Below are positions 26,765 through 35,455 of a DNA stretch of 64,000 bases, piece after piece; positions within the stretch are counted from its first letter, which is position 1; each line of letters opens with the position of its first letter. Both the position numbers and the translations under genes were made by a program. The stretch spans positions 1 to 64,000 of the forward strand of contig CAYPIE010000024.1 in NCBI GenBank assembly GCA_964410665.1, in the 5' to 3' direction. The notes under the pieces were generated by a model. The model saw only the letters and a list, made by a program, of their open reading frames with translations, was not told where the DNA came from and did no database searches. This DNA comes from CAYPIE01 sp964410665 (GTDB lineage: Bacteria; Planctomycetota; Planctomycetia; Gemmatales; Gemmataceae).

Positions 26765-27928
26765 ATGGCCGTCCACCCGCCGCCCTCGGGCCCTTTCGAA
26801 GTTTCGCGTTTTGAGGCGAGCTTGGTCCGTATTCTGCGCTTCTTCTTGCATCAAATGCCCGCCGAACAAGTGCGCCGGTTGCTGGATGAAAAATTGCACC
26901 GACCCAAATGCCTCAGTGCCAACGCCCTGCGGCTGATCAAGGATTCTCTGGCAAAAGGGTGTGTGCTCTATTTGGTTCGAGCCGGAGGATGGAAACAAGA
27001 GCGGTTCTTACGCGGCGATCAGCCGGTCAGCGGCCGGCTTTGGGAGCGTTCCGGGGGCGAAGAACTGGCGTTGAATTTCTCGCACCATAGTCTGGACTTC
27101 TTGATTTGGATGACCGCTTCCCGGCTCAAAGAGAGCAAGCCGTTGTGGTTTCCTAGCCAACCCACCGAATTGACCCCGGCGGACCATCTCCTGCTCTATT
27201 TAGCCTTTCAGGAGTTGCGGCAGGAAAACGAATGGTTGCGTGCCTTACGAGTACCCGGTTCGGTCTTCGCCCGCAATCCGTTATGCTGGCTGATGTATCC
27301 GGATGATTTGGCCGAACTGGGGCCCGAGGCAGTTCCAGACTTTCGCGACTGGATGCAGGGCAACGCGGCTTGCTTACTCGAGGCATTGCAACCGCGCCTG
27401 GCCACGCGCTGGCTGCAGATTGAGCAGGGCAAAGGCCAGGTCGCCGACTGGCAGCGCATGCGGGTGTATGGGCTGGCCCAGAGTCGAGTCCTGGATCGCT
27501 ATACCCATGCCGCCGAAGCCGCCAGTCGACCGGATCTGACGCGGTTCCTGCTTGATGTTGGCTCGCGTCTCTTGGGCAGTGCAGGCATGAATGTGACCTT
27601 TTGGACCGGCGGCCTCCAAGGAAATGCTCCACCGCGATTAGCGGACCGGTTGCAGACGCAACAACATGCCCTGGCGCTTTTGCACCAGTTCCAACGCTTG
27701 CAGCAGTGGGAACGACGTGCTCGGACCGTTGGTTTCTTTGATGAGGGTTACCCCGCTGCTCAGATGTGGCTGGCCGAGTGGGAGCACCACGATGGCGACA
27801 CCATCCACGCTCGTGCGGCAATGGTCCTGCAACAGGTTCAGCCCTTGCGGCTTAACCCTGGCGCCAGCGCGGGAACCGATCCCCCAACGGAACCGACACC
27901 ACCCGATGGGTCGACCCCGACCAACTGA
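26765..27928 (+). CDS. uncharacterised 387-aa protein of the FtsH-like gene cluster
   Basis: No family was recognised by eye. The protein is predominantly helical, rich in Trp, Leu and Arg (ADHLLLYLAFQELRQENEWL, then RWLQIEQGKGQVADWQRMRV), without signal peptide or membrane segment. The last 30 residues are a Pro/Thr/Asp-rich disordered tail. It sits between a radical SAM gene and two coiled-coil genes, all on the same strand with gaps of 49 and 60 bases. I infer that it is an adaptor or substrate component of the FtsH-like protease system. It may correspond to one of the X-domain families remembered for FtsH ternary systems; a profile search is needed to tell. Confidence 0.7.
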   Translation: MAVHPPPSGPFEVSRFEASLVRILRFFLHQMPAEQVRRLLDEKLHRPKCLSANALRLIKDSLAKGCVLYLVRAGGWKQERFLRGDQPVSGRLWERSGGEELALNFSHHSLDFLIWMTASRLKESKPLWFPSQPTELTPADHLLLYLAFQELRQENEWLRALRVPGSVFARNPLCWLMYPDDLAELGPEAVPDFRDWMQGNAACLLEALQPRLATRWLQIEQGKGQVADWQRMRVYGLAQSRVLDRYTHAAEAASRPDLTRFLLDVGSRLLGSAGMNVTFWTGGLQGNAPPRLADRLQTQQHALALLHQFQRLQQWERRARTVGFFDEGYPAAQMWLAEWEHHDGDTIHARAAMVLQQVQPLRLNPGASAGTDPPTEPTPPDGSTPTN

Positions 27929-27988
27929 TCTGGTCCGCCCCAATCCCAGATGGGATGGTCGATCCTCACCGGCAAAGAGGAGAACTGC

Positions 27989-28570
27989 ATGTCGCGAGCC
28001 TATCGAGTTCGACAACGCGTACGCGTCCAGGAACGTCTTTGCCGCGATGTTGCCGCTCACGATGCTATCACGACCCAGCTGGAGATCCTGGAAATCCTCC
28101 CCAACCATCAGATGGCCGAGCTGCTCCGCCTAGCCTTGCGGGAGCGAGGCTACATCGAGGTGACCTCACCAGCAGGTCAACTCCTACGTCGCGAACAGGA
28201 GCTCACCATCTGTGTCGTCCCCGAGACGGGAGAGGTGTCGATCCAACTCGAGGCGACCGAGGCGATTGCCGTCGAAGGAAGCAAGGAATCTACCATCGAC
28301 CGCAACCCTACCGAACAGGATCGGGAACAACTCCGTAGCCTGTTGCGAGAAGAACTGGAAGCGAAGGTAGAAGAAGCAGCCCATTCGATGCGTCAGCAGG
28401 TGTCCAAAGAGCTCGAAGCAACCCTTACTCCTATCGCTGAAGAGCTCGAGCAGGTGGTCAACCGAGTCACCGCCGAAGCCCTCAAAGCGAAGGCCCGGCA
28501 ACTCGGCGAGATCAAAGAAATCTCCGAAGACCCCGAAGCGGGGGCTCTGACCATCAAGGTCGAAATCTGA
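27989..28570 (+). CDS. coiled-coil protein, first of two paralogues next to FtsH-like protease
   Basis: The 193-aa protein starts at an ATG with GAGGAG seven bases upstream. It begins MSRAYRVRQRVRVQERLCRD, shares the LEILEILPNHQMAELL motif with the next gene, then forms a long Glu/Arg-rich coiled coil (about 105-165) and ends EIKEISEDPEAGALTIKVEI. The C-terminal ~42 residues are identical to those of the next gene except at two or three positions, while the N-terminal two thirds are only moderately similar. It is probably a component of the FtsH-like system. No enzymatic motif is visible. Confidence 0.75.
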   Translation: MSRAYRVRQRVRVQERLCRDVAAHDAITTQLEILEILPNHQMAELLRLALRERGYIEVTSPAGQLLRREQELTICVVPETGEVSIQLEATEAIAVEGSKESTIDRNPTEQDREQLRSLLREELEAKVEEAAHSMRQQVSKELEATLTPIAEELEQVVNRVTAEALKAKARQLGEIKEISEDPEAGALTIKVEI

Positions 28571-28604
28571 TTGTCCAAACGCTTTCATACAAAGGGAATA
28601 AATT

Positions 28605-29177
28605 ATGAGTCGAGCCTACCGCATTCGCGTCAAGGAATCCTTGAAACGCGATCTGTCTGCCCGGGATGAGATTGATAGCGTCCTCGAGATCCTGGAGATT
28701 CTGCCCAAGGAGCAGATGGCCGAATTGCTCAAAGGGGAGCTGAAAGGCCGCGGCTTCAGCGAAACCGAGGACGGCAAGCTCAGCCGCGTCCAGGACGGGA
28801 TCCGCGTCAGCGTGGATCCGAACGAATCGACGGTGTCGATCAGTGCTGAGTCTACCGAAGAGATCTCCCTGGAGGCCACGCGCGAAGGCTGGGGCTATGA
28901 TGATGTCGGCCCCAACTCCGCTTCCATCCGCAAACGGCTCGAAGAGGAAGCCAAGCGGGATTTGGAACGCCGCGCCGAACAACAGCGTGGCCGGCTGCAG
29001 ACGGAGGCCACCCAGAAACTCGAAGCTGAACTGGCCGACCTGCAGGACGAGCTCGGCCAGGTGGTCAACCGAGTCACCGCGGAAGCCCTCAAAGCGAAGG
29101 CCCGGCAACTCGGCGAGATCAAGGAAATCTCCGAAGACCCCGAAGCGGGGGCACTCACCATCAAGGTCGAAGTCTGA
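28605..29177 (+). CDS. coiled-coil protein, second paralogue next to FtsH-like protease
   Basis: The 190-aa protein begins MSRAYRIRVKESLKRDLSAR and has LEILEILPKEQMAELLKGEL. A beta-rich segment (DGIRVSVDPNESTVSISAES) and a coiled coil from about 105 to 160 follow. The end is TAEALKAKARQLGEIKEISE, then DPEAGALTIKVEV. The motif order equals that of the preceding gene, 34 bases upstream, so the two arose by tandem duplication. In related gene clusters of planctomycetes, as I remember them, such a protein stands directly before an FtsH-like AAA gene. It may form a hetero-oligomer with its paralogue. Function unknown. Confidence 0.75.
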   Translation: MSRAYRIRVKESLKRDLSARDEIDSVLEILEILPKEQMAELLKGELKGRGFSETEDGKLSRVQDGIRVSVDPNESTVSISAESTEEISLEATREGWGYDDVGPNSASIRKRLEEEAKRDLERRAEQQRGRLQTEATQKLEAELADLQDELGQVVNRVTAEALKAKARQLGEIKEISEDPEAGALTIKVEV

Positions 29178-29248
29178 ATCCTACCATCGAGCTGGTCGGG
29201 TGCATCCTACGCCTCCAGCTCGCTCCGTCGCGTCGTGCAAACCCAACA

Positions 29249-31456
29249 ATGGCCACCGCGGGTGGAATGCGTATGAGCGTCATCGTAGATGAGAAAAGTT
29301 TACCCAGCGAACTTTCCCTGGACCAAGCTGTCGAGGCCGCCTACAGTCGGGAACTGGCGGAGGTTGCTGCCAAATTGCAGCGCAATCTTCCGTGTTTGCT
29401 TGAATGTGACAAGGAATTAGCCCCGTTTCTGTTTTTGAATCTGCGGACCCGTTTACGTGAAGCCAATCTGCGTTGTCTCTATTTGGATGGCCGACCGCGT
29501 GAGGGGGAACAGCAGGGCCCACCCAACATGCCCATGGGCCTGATCGGCACCATGATCACTCAACTGCGCGAAGCCGTCCGAGGAGCGGTGGAACGCCGTG
29601 TGGTGGTGTTGCCACACTTAGACTTGCTCACCACCAGTACGGGTGGTTTGACCGCCGAGGCCCGCGAGGTCATTCCGCTTTTGTACGAAAACCCCGAATT
29701 GGTCTGGCTCGGGTTCAAAGATCCCTCGTTCCCATTGCCACGGGTGATCGAAAACTTGTTCCCGCACCGTAGCAGCCTGTTGGGCTTGAGCCGTGATCGC
29801 TTGCAGCATCTGATCACCCAACGCGAGGCACGCAAGTTTGGGCGCCGCTTCAATCCCTGGGCGCTTTACAAATATGTCTCCGGCGTCAATGCCATCCGTT
29901 TGCGGCGACTTCTGTCCACGCTGGAAGGCGAAGACTATCCCGAAGATCCTCGGCACGCCTATCGCCAGCTGCGCCAGGCCACCCTAACGGGAACCTTAGA
30001 AATCCCCGAAATCAGTCTCGAGGGCGACATCGGCGGCTATCCGAAGGTGAAGGATCGGTTGCGTAAGGAAATCCTCGATGTGTTGCGTCAACGCGACGAA
30101 TCGACGAGTGAGGAGCAGATCGCCCGCTTGGAGGAACTGATCCCGCGTGGCATGATCTTCTGGGGCCCGCCCGGAACTGGCAAGACCTTCTTTGCTAAGG
30201 CGATTGCCACCGCGATCGGCGCAGCCATCACCATCGTCTCAGGACCCGAACTAAAATCCAAGTGGGTGGGCGAGTCGGAGGAAAATCTGCGGCAAATCTT
30301 CCACAAAGCCCGTCAGTCGGCGCCTTCGATTATTGTCTTCGATGAGCTCGACTCGTTCGCTGCCGCCCGTGGTACTTACACTGGCTCGGGCGTCGAACAC
30401 TCGATGGTCAATCAGCTGCTCACGGAGATGGACGGCTTTCACAACGAAGAACTTGTCTTCATCGTCGGCACGACCAACTTTGTCGAGATTCTCGACCCAG
30501 CCCTGTTGCGTCCAGGCCGCTTTGAGTTTCATCTGCATATCCCTTACCCAGAGCCCGAGGACCGACGCGCGATCCTAGAGATCTATAACCGCAAGATGAA
30601 TCTGCAGATGACCGAGGCCACCATCGACTATGCGGTCAAACGTTCGGGTCGCGGCTACATGACCCCCACCGGCACCCCGTTTTCCGGAGACCATCTCAAC
30701 GCAATGTGTCGGGCGTTAGCACGCCTCCGCCTGCGGGAGAATCGCCGCGATGCCTCCGAACCGCAAGATATCGAGCGTGCCCTCACCGAATGGGTCGATC
30801 GCCCCAAGATGACCTCCAAAGAGGAGCGGGTCCTAGCTACCCATGAGGCGGGGCATGCGGTTTGCTCGCTGTTTTGCGAACATTCCCCACCGATCGAACG
30901 AATCACCATCGAGAGTGAGAACCCCTGGGCCTTTGGCTATGTGCTACATGGCGACCCGGCCCACCGCTACATCCAAACCCGAAACTTCTACCTCGATGCG
31001 GCCGTGGTTGCCTTAGCCGCCCGCGAGGCCGAGGAGCTGTTACTCGACGATCTCTCGCTGGGTGCCGTCCAGGATATTCAGACGGCCACCGCAATTATTC
31101 GCGATCTGGTCGAGGTTCATGGCATGGGCGGTGCGGAAGTGGGCATCGGTCGCTATCGGGATGACCAACATGATATTCGTCGACGTGACCTGTCCGAGGC
31201 CAAAAAAGAGGCGATCGACCGGGCCATCCATGAGCAGCTGGAAGCCTCACGCCAGCGCGCCCAACAGTTGATCCGAGAGCATCGCCAGGTGCTCGAAACC
31301 CTGCGCGATTTGCTCCTGGAGAAACGGACCATTGATGCGAAGTCGCTGACCGAAATGCTGCCCAGCGTCCCGCGGAAGGCGGTGACCATCCCCGGTGAAG
31401 AGCAGTCCAACGGCAGCAAGCGGGAGCACCCGCCTAGCAAAAAAGCCAAGACCTAA
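29249..31456 (+). CDS. soluble FtsH-like AAA+ metalloprotease with degenerate extra AAA-like domain
   Basis: The 735-aa protein should unfold and cleave proteins using ATP. Its catalytic part is complete: Walker A GPPGTGKT (306-313), Walker B IIVFDELD with D365/E366, the LLRPGRFEFH region, and the M41 zinc motif HEAGH (532-536), followed by SLGAVQDIQTAT, where the Asp corresponds to the third zinc ligand. Unlike FtsH it has no transmembrane helices. Instead the N-terminal 250 residues look like a second AAA-type domain without Walker A (RRVVVLPHLDLL, then WLGFKDPSFPLPRVIENLF and GLSRDRL). The C-terminus ends in a Lys-rich tail. ATGs at 29249, 29267 and 29273 are all possible starts. Neighbours on both sides are uncharacterised, suggesting dedicated adaptors. 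Confidence 0.88.
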   Translation: MATAGGMRMSVIVDEKSLPSELSLDQAVEAAYSRELAEVAAKLQRNLPCLLECDKELAPFLFLNLRTRLREANLRCLYLDGRPREGEQQGPPNMPMGLIGTMITQLREAVRGAVERRVVVLPHLDLLTTSTGGLTAEAREVIPLLYENPELVWLGFKDPSFPLPRVIENLFPHRSSLLGLSRDRLQHLITQREARKFGRRFNPWALYKYVSGVNAIRLRRLLSTLEGEDYPEDPRHAYRQLRQATLTGTLEIPEISLEGDIGGYPKVKDRLRKEILDVLRQRDESTSEEQIARLEELIPRGMIFWGPPGTGKTFFAKAIATAIGAAITIVSGPELKSKWVGESEENLRQIFHKARQSAPSIIVFDELDSFAAARGTYTGSGVEHSMVNQLLTEMDGFHNEELVFIVGTTNFVEILDPALLRPGRFEFHLHIPYPEPEDRRAILEIYNRKMNLQMTEATIDYAVKRSGRGYMTPTGTPFSGDHLNAMCRALARLRLRENRRDASEPQDIERALTEWVDRPKMTSKEERVLATHEAGHAVCSLFCEHSPPIERITIESENPWAFGYVLHGDPAHRYIQTRNFYLDAAVVALAAREAEELLLDDLSLGAVQDIQTATAIIRDLVEVHGMGGAEVGIGRYRDDQHDIRRRDLSEAKKEAIDRAIHEQLEASRQRAQQLIREHRQVLETLRDLLLEKRTIDAKSLTEMLPSVPRKAVTIPGEEQSNGSKREHPPSKKAKT

Positions 31457-31591
31457 TCGATACCGGGGCCCGAGCCCAAGTGCTCCCCAGTGCGAAGGCT
31501 TCGGCCCCAGCCTCGATCAACCAAAGGATTTCACGACGCGATTGCCCCGTGCGTTCGCCACCCAGAACCCAATCCATTACGCGGAGCCACC

Positions 31592-31864
31592 ATGGCCGAG
31601 ATGACCATTTCCCTGCGGCGAGACCCTGTGAGCGGCAAGCAAGATATCCATATCAGCTTACGCTCTGATGAGGATGCCCTCCCCCACGAGCATGAGCAAA
31701 TGCACCGTGCCCTGGTTGAGAAGCTGCTAGGAAAAGGGATCATCAGCTCTCCCGACGAGGTTGGCAACCTGGTGATTGAACGTGAAGAAGAACGTGGTGT
31801 CCCGGAAGGACCGGTGACCACGCCCCCCCAAGACGAGCGTCAAGCGCAAAAGCAGGGCGAGTGA
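31592..31864 (+). CDS. 90-aa protein between FtsH-like protease and giant paralogues
   Basis: The small protein starts MAEMTISLRRDPVSGKQDIH as an amphipathic beta-strand pair. A helix-rich middle (HEHEQMHRALVEKLLGKGII) and an acidic Pro/Gln-rich tail follow. The beta-beta-alpha layout recalls small DUF2997-type proteins, which in other bacteria accompany AAA genes, but I cannot confirm the family. The gene lies 135 bases after the protease stop and 30 before the first giant gene. A role as adaptor or inhibitor is speculation. Confidence 0.7.
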   Translation: MAEMTISLRRDPVSGKQDIHISLRSDEDALPHEHEQMHRALVEKLLGKGIISSPDEVGNLVIEREEERGVPEGPVTTPPQDERQAQKQGE

Positions 31865-31894
31865 CCTGTCGACCACTCAGGAATGGCCAGCCCC

Positions 31895-34800
31895 ATGATT
31901 CTGCAGTTTCCCGACCTCGATACCTTCCGTCTCGCCTTAACCAGCGGAGTGGTGCCGTCCAGCGTTAGCCTCGCCCCGGTGAAAGTAGCCTTCACGGCCG
32001 ATGGGCCATTCAGCCTGCAACCAGACACCAATCTGACACGTTCGGCTGCCCAGCAAGTCCGCAAACTCGGCGTGACCACGCTGAAGAAACATCTCACCAG
32101 CACTCCCGAGGCCTACGACAATTGGCTGCAGATTCTGCCGCTCGAGCGTGATCTGAGCCCACCCCAACTCTCCTCCCAGGCGCCGGTGCTCTTTGAAATC
32201 CTGGACCTGGAGCAACTGGCCATCCTCGTCGGAGAGATGCTGCGATTGGGAAATGACCGCCAGAGCTATCGCTGGTTAGAACCCAGTGACCATCCCGACC
32301 ATGCCGAAGACGCCCGGGTGCTCCTGCGTGTGATCGGTCCACCCTACTATACGTTGCTTCGTGCGCTTGATCAGTCGCTGGCTCAGCGTCCCGATGGCAC
32401 ACCAGCAGTTCGTGCTTACCTTGAGCCTGTCCCGCGGGTCTGGACCGAGATTGGCTACACCCATCCCTTGGTGCCCCATCTACAGCCACCGGAAGGCCAG
32501 ATGCTTCTGTTGCACGCCCCCAGACACTGGGAATATCTAGAGCATGCTCCCTTTCGGGACGTATACGAAATTCTTAAATTTGTCCTCCCAGAACAAAGCG
32601 TCATCTGGCAAGACGCTCCGCTGCAGGAAAAGCTCAGGGTACCCTTACGCCTGGTACCAGGGAACGCCGCCGATCTGCCCGAACTGTGGGTGTTGCGACA
32701 CAATGCAGTCGCTTACTTGGACGCCTTTGTTCGCGATGCCGATGAGAAATTGATGCATCGGCTGGCCTTTGCCGTGGCGGAAGAGAACGGGGAACCAACG
32801 ATTGTACTGCGAGTTCGCCCTTCGCGTCAGCCGGTCCCGGTGATTGCTTTGCCCGAGGCCGTCGGCTTCAAGGCCTACTGGAAGCTGCCCAATCTGTTTC
32901 TTCCTGTCGGTACCCGACTGCAACCCACCCTGCGACGCGAACGCATCCGCACGCTTTTGGCCGAAGATCCTGCCGAGGTAGTGTGGCTCTATCCAGACGC
33001 CGCGGCTCACGGCGGCTTCATACCGGAAATGTTGCCCGACGATGCCTTTCGGCCGCTGGAGGATTGGATCGAATATGTGATCGATCACCAACAAAGCGCC
33101 CTGGCCGCCTGGATGGAGGCTACCCGTTTTGACTTTGACAGCTTTTTATGCCCTGAGGAACACAGCGAACGGGATCGCCCCTCGGGCCCCGGGAAGGGCA
33201 AGGGCAAAAAGCATCGGGCCGATGAGACCAGTGCCGCCGAGACCGCCGCGGGCAGCCGAACCGGCAAAGGCCGGTCGGCCGCAGGCTCGACGAATTATGC
33301 CGCTGCAGAGCCATTACCGAACATCGCGCAGGCAAGTAAACTCGAGCCCAGTGTGATCCGGCAACAACTCGATGCCCTGGAAGAACAGTTTCTCGCCATC
33401 GACGGCGAACTGGATCACCCAGAACGTCAGGCCCTGTGGGCCCATCTGGCCGAGTTGAATGCCGCTTTGGAGGAACGCAACGACGCAGCCGTCTGCTGGC
33501 TCAACGCCGTTTGGGAGGAGAATGTTCCTGCAAGCTCCCTTCTTGAAGACTGGGTCGCCAGTGAGCTGGGCCAGCGTCCAACCAAGTTGCGCGCAGCCGA
33601 TCTGGATCACTTGCTCGCCCAGGATGCCCCAACCCCAAGTGAAGCGCGCAGCCTGGTCGCCCTCCTGGTTTGGGCAACCCAACCATCAAGCAATCCCGAG
33701 CTCCTCCGCTCGCGGCACACCCGCTTACAGGCTTTTGTGCAAGCCCATGAATCGCTGCTGGGGGTTCGAGCTGTTTGGTTGGCCTGGGTAGCACTCAGCA
33801 AACTCGGCGACGCCGATGTGCTCAGCTTGGCACGTGCACGCGACCGCCTGCTCCAACGCCTGCTTGACGAGGGCCTCAATCCTGAACGCGATCTGCCCAC
33901 CTTCTTGCGTTTTGCCGGATCCAAGGACAGCGAGCGGATGCGCCTGGTCCGGGACCGTTTTCGTTTACTTCGGGATTTGGCCCGACAGTGGGTCCAACAG
34001 GAAGCCTCGGTGTCGTTACCTTACGTCGATCTGCTGTTCGCCTACGGCTTTGCTCGGCTTGGGGAAATCACCCTGAGCCGACAACTCCTCGAGGCTGCAC
34101 GTCTGGAACTGGCCAAAACTCAGGACAAGCAAGGGAAACCCGATCCCGTCCACCACCTTTTGCTCAAAGGCTTCGAACATCGCATCGATGAGGTCCTGCA
34201 TGGCAGGTCCAAACCTGCCCCGCTGGTCGATGTCTTTGGCGAGGCGCTGCACAAACTCACGCCCGAAGAGCGGTACAAGATTGATCGTTTCCGAGAATTG
34301 TCAATGATTTTGGAGCCGCATGAAAAGCTCCATCCGTACCTGCGCTGGCTGCAATCGGCCGACGATTTGTACAAAGAAATTGCTCGGCTGGCCGAACTTC
34401 GCTCCCCGGCCGAGCTCCGCCTCGACATTCAGCGGTTGATTAAGGACGGCTTACACGGGAAGAATTCTCCGGCCTTCCAGGCCCGCGTGCTCGCCGAGGT
34501 ATTGCCTCTGGCTCCGCGGGTCGGCGAAGACTTTACCGTTGAACTGATCACGCGCGTACCCGAGGTCTTCCAGAGCGCGGCCAACCTTCAAGAACCAAAC
34601 CCGATCGATAAGTTGCTCGAACGTGCCTTGTTCTATGCAGCCCACTTTAACCGGGTCGAACTGGTACGGCAGCTGATGGGGTTATTCCGCGACTGGCTGA
34701 GCAAGCAGTCGGGCAAGCTGTTTTATACGACCCTCAACCAGTTTGTCCGCGATGGCATCCGCGGGATGCGCAAGCTCGGTATGCGCGATGAGATCGCCAG

Positions 34801-35341
34801 CTTGCTCGAGCAGTTGCGGCATCTGATCCTCAAAGGCCAAAGCCTCAGCCAATTGCGCGACAAGAACGCGGCAAATTGGCTCGAGACCCTGCAAACCCTG
34901 CTCTATATTGGCTCGGGATGGATGTATTTTGGCAACCTCCAGGAAGCCATGCCCATCCTAGACGAAGCCCGGCGGGAACTGCTGCATCAGGGGACGCTGT
35001 TCGGCCAAGATAAATCCGGTGGCTCCAAGCCCTGGGTGCTGCAGTATGCCCGCCTGGCCCAGACCTATATGAGCGTCCTGAGCTTTGCCCCGGTGGAGAA
35101 TGCGTTGGCGCGGATCGAAGAGATGTTCCGTCACATGGATCCTCTCTCGAACACCCAACTGAGTAACTCGCACTTCTCCCGCAACCACCTGTCCGTCATT
35201 GAGGAGATGGTGCGGGCGGTGGTCAGCGAAGATTTTGTCCTGGGAGTCGAAGCGCGACGCTGGCTGGACGATGATGAATTCCTGGTCCGCCGCCGCATCC
35301 ATCGAGACATCAAGAGCGTTCTGGCCGGAAGCGGGCTCTAA
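31895..35341 (+). CDS. giant uncharacterised protein A (1148 aa) of the FtsH-like cluster
   Basis: No known domain was recognised. The N-terminal ~415 residues look like a mixed alpha/beta region, with the shared signature KLPNLFLPVGTRLQPTLRRE and then VVWLYP near 340-370. Residues 420-470 form a Gly/Lys/Ser-rich linker, and the rest is all-helical and TPR-like, with repeated Trp/Leu helices (for example AAVCWLNAVWEE). No signal peptide or membrane segment is present. I chose the ATG at 31895, whose MILQFPDLDTFRLAL aligns with the start of the paralogue at 35456; an ATG at 31883 is also in frame. The size, the helical repeat half and the paralogue suggest a scaffold or receptor for the protease. 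Confidence 0.8.
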   Translation: MILQFPDLDTFRLALTSGVVPSSVSLAPVKVAFTADGPFSLQPDTNLTRSAAQQVRKLGVTTLKKHLTSTPEAYDNWLQILPLERDLSPPQLSSQAPVLFEILDLEQLAILVGEMLRLGNDRQSYRWLEPSDHPDHAEDARVLLRVIGPPYYTLLRALDQSLAQRPDGTPAVRAYLEPVPRVWTEIGYTHPLVPHLQPPEGQMLLLHAPRHWEYLEHAPFRDVYEILKFVLPEQSVIWQDAPLQEKLRVPLRLVPGNAADLPELWVLRHNAVAYLDAFVRDADEKLMHRLAFAVAEENGEPTIVLRVRPSRQPVPVIALPEAVGFKAYWKLPNLFLPVGTRLQPTLRRERIRTLLAEDPAEVVWLYPDAAAHGGFIPEMLPDDAFRPLEDWIEYVIDHQQSALAAWMEATRFDFDSFLCPEEHSERDRPSGPGKGKGKKHRADETSAAETAAGSRTGKGRSAAGSTNYAAAEPLPNIAQASKLEPSVIRQQLDALEEQFLAIDGELDHPERQALWAHLAELNAALEERNDAAVCWLNAVWEENVPASSLLEDWVASELGQRPTKLRAADLDHLLAQDAPTPSEARSLVALLVWATQPSSNPELLRSRHTRLQAFVQAHESLLGVRAVWLAWVALSKLGDADVLSLARARDRLLQRLLDEGLNPERDLPTFLRFAGSKDSERMRLVRDRFRLLRDLARQWVQQEASVSLPYVDLLFAYGFARLGEITLSRQLLEAARLELAKTQDKQGKPDPVHHLLLKGFEHRIDEVLHGRSKPAPLVDVFGEALHKLTPEERYKIDRFRELSMILEPHEKLHPYLRWLQSADDLYKEIARLAELRSPAELRLDIQRLIKDGLHGKNSPAFQARVLAEVLPLAPRVGEDFTVELITRVPEVFQSAANLQEPNPIDKLLERALFYAAHFNRVELVRQLMGLFRDWLSKQSGKLFYTTLNQFVRDGIRGMRKLGMRDEIASLLEQLRHLILKGQSLSQLRDKNAANWLETLQTLLYIGSGWMYFGNLQEAMPILDEARRELLHQGTLFGQDKSGGSKPWVLQYARLAQTYMSVLSFAPVENALARIEEMFRHMDPLSNTQLSNSHFSRNHLSVIEEMVRAVVSEDFVLGVEARRWLDDDEFLVRRRIHRDIKSVLAGSGL

Positions 35342-35455
35342 CTGCTGGCAGAACCCTGATGCCTGAACAACCCCGCCAACCACTGGGGGTTGCCAGCGCT
35401 GGCTATCGGCTTGCGGTCCTCTGCTCATGCGACCCCAGGACACTCTCGACCAACC

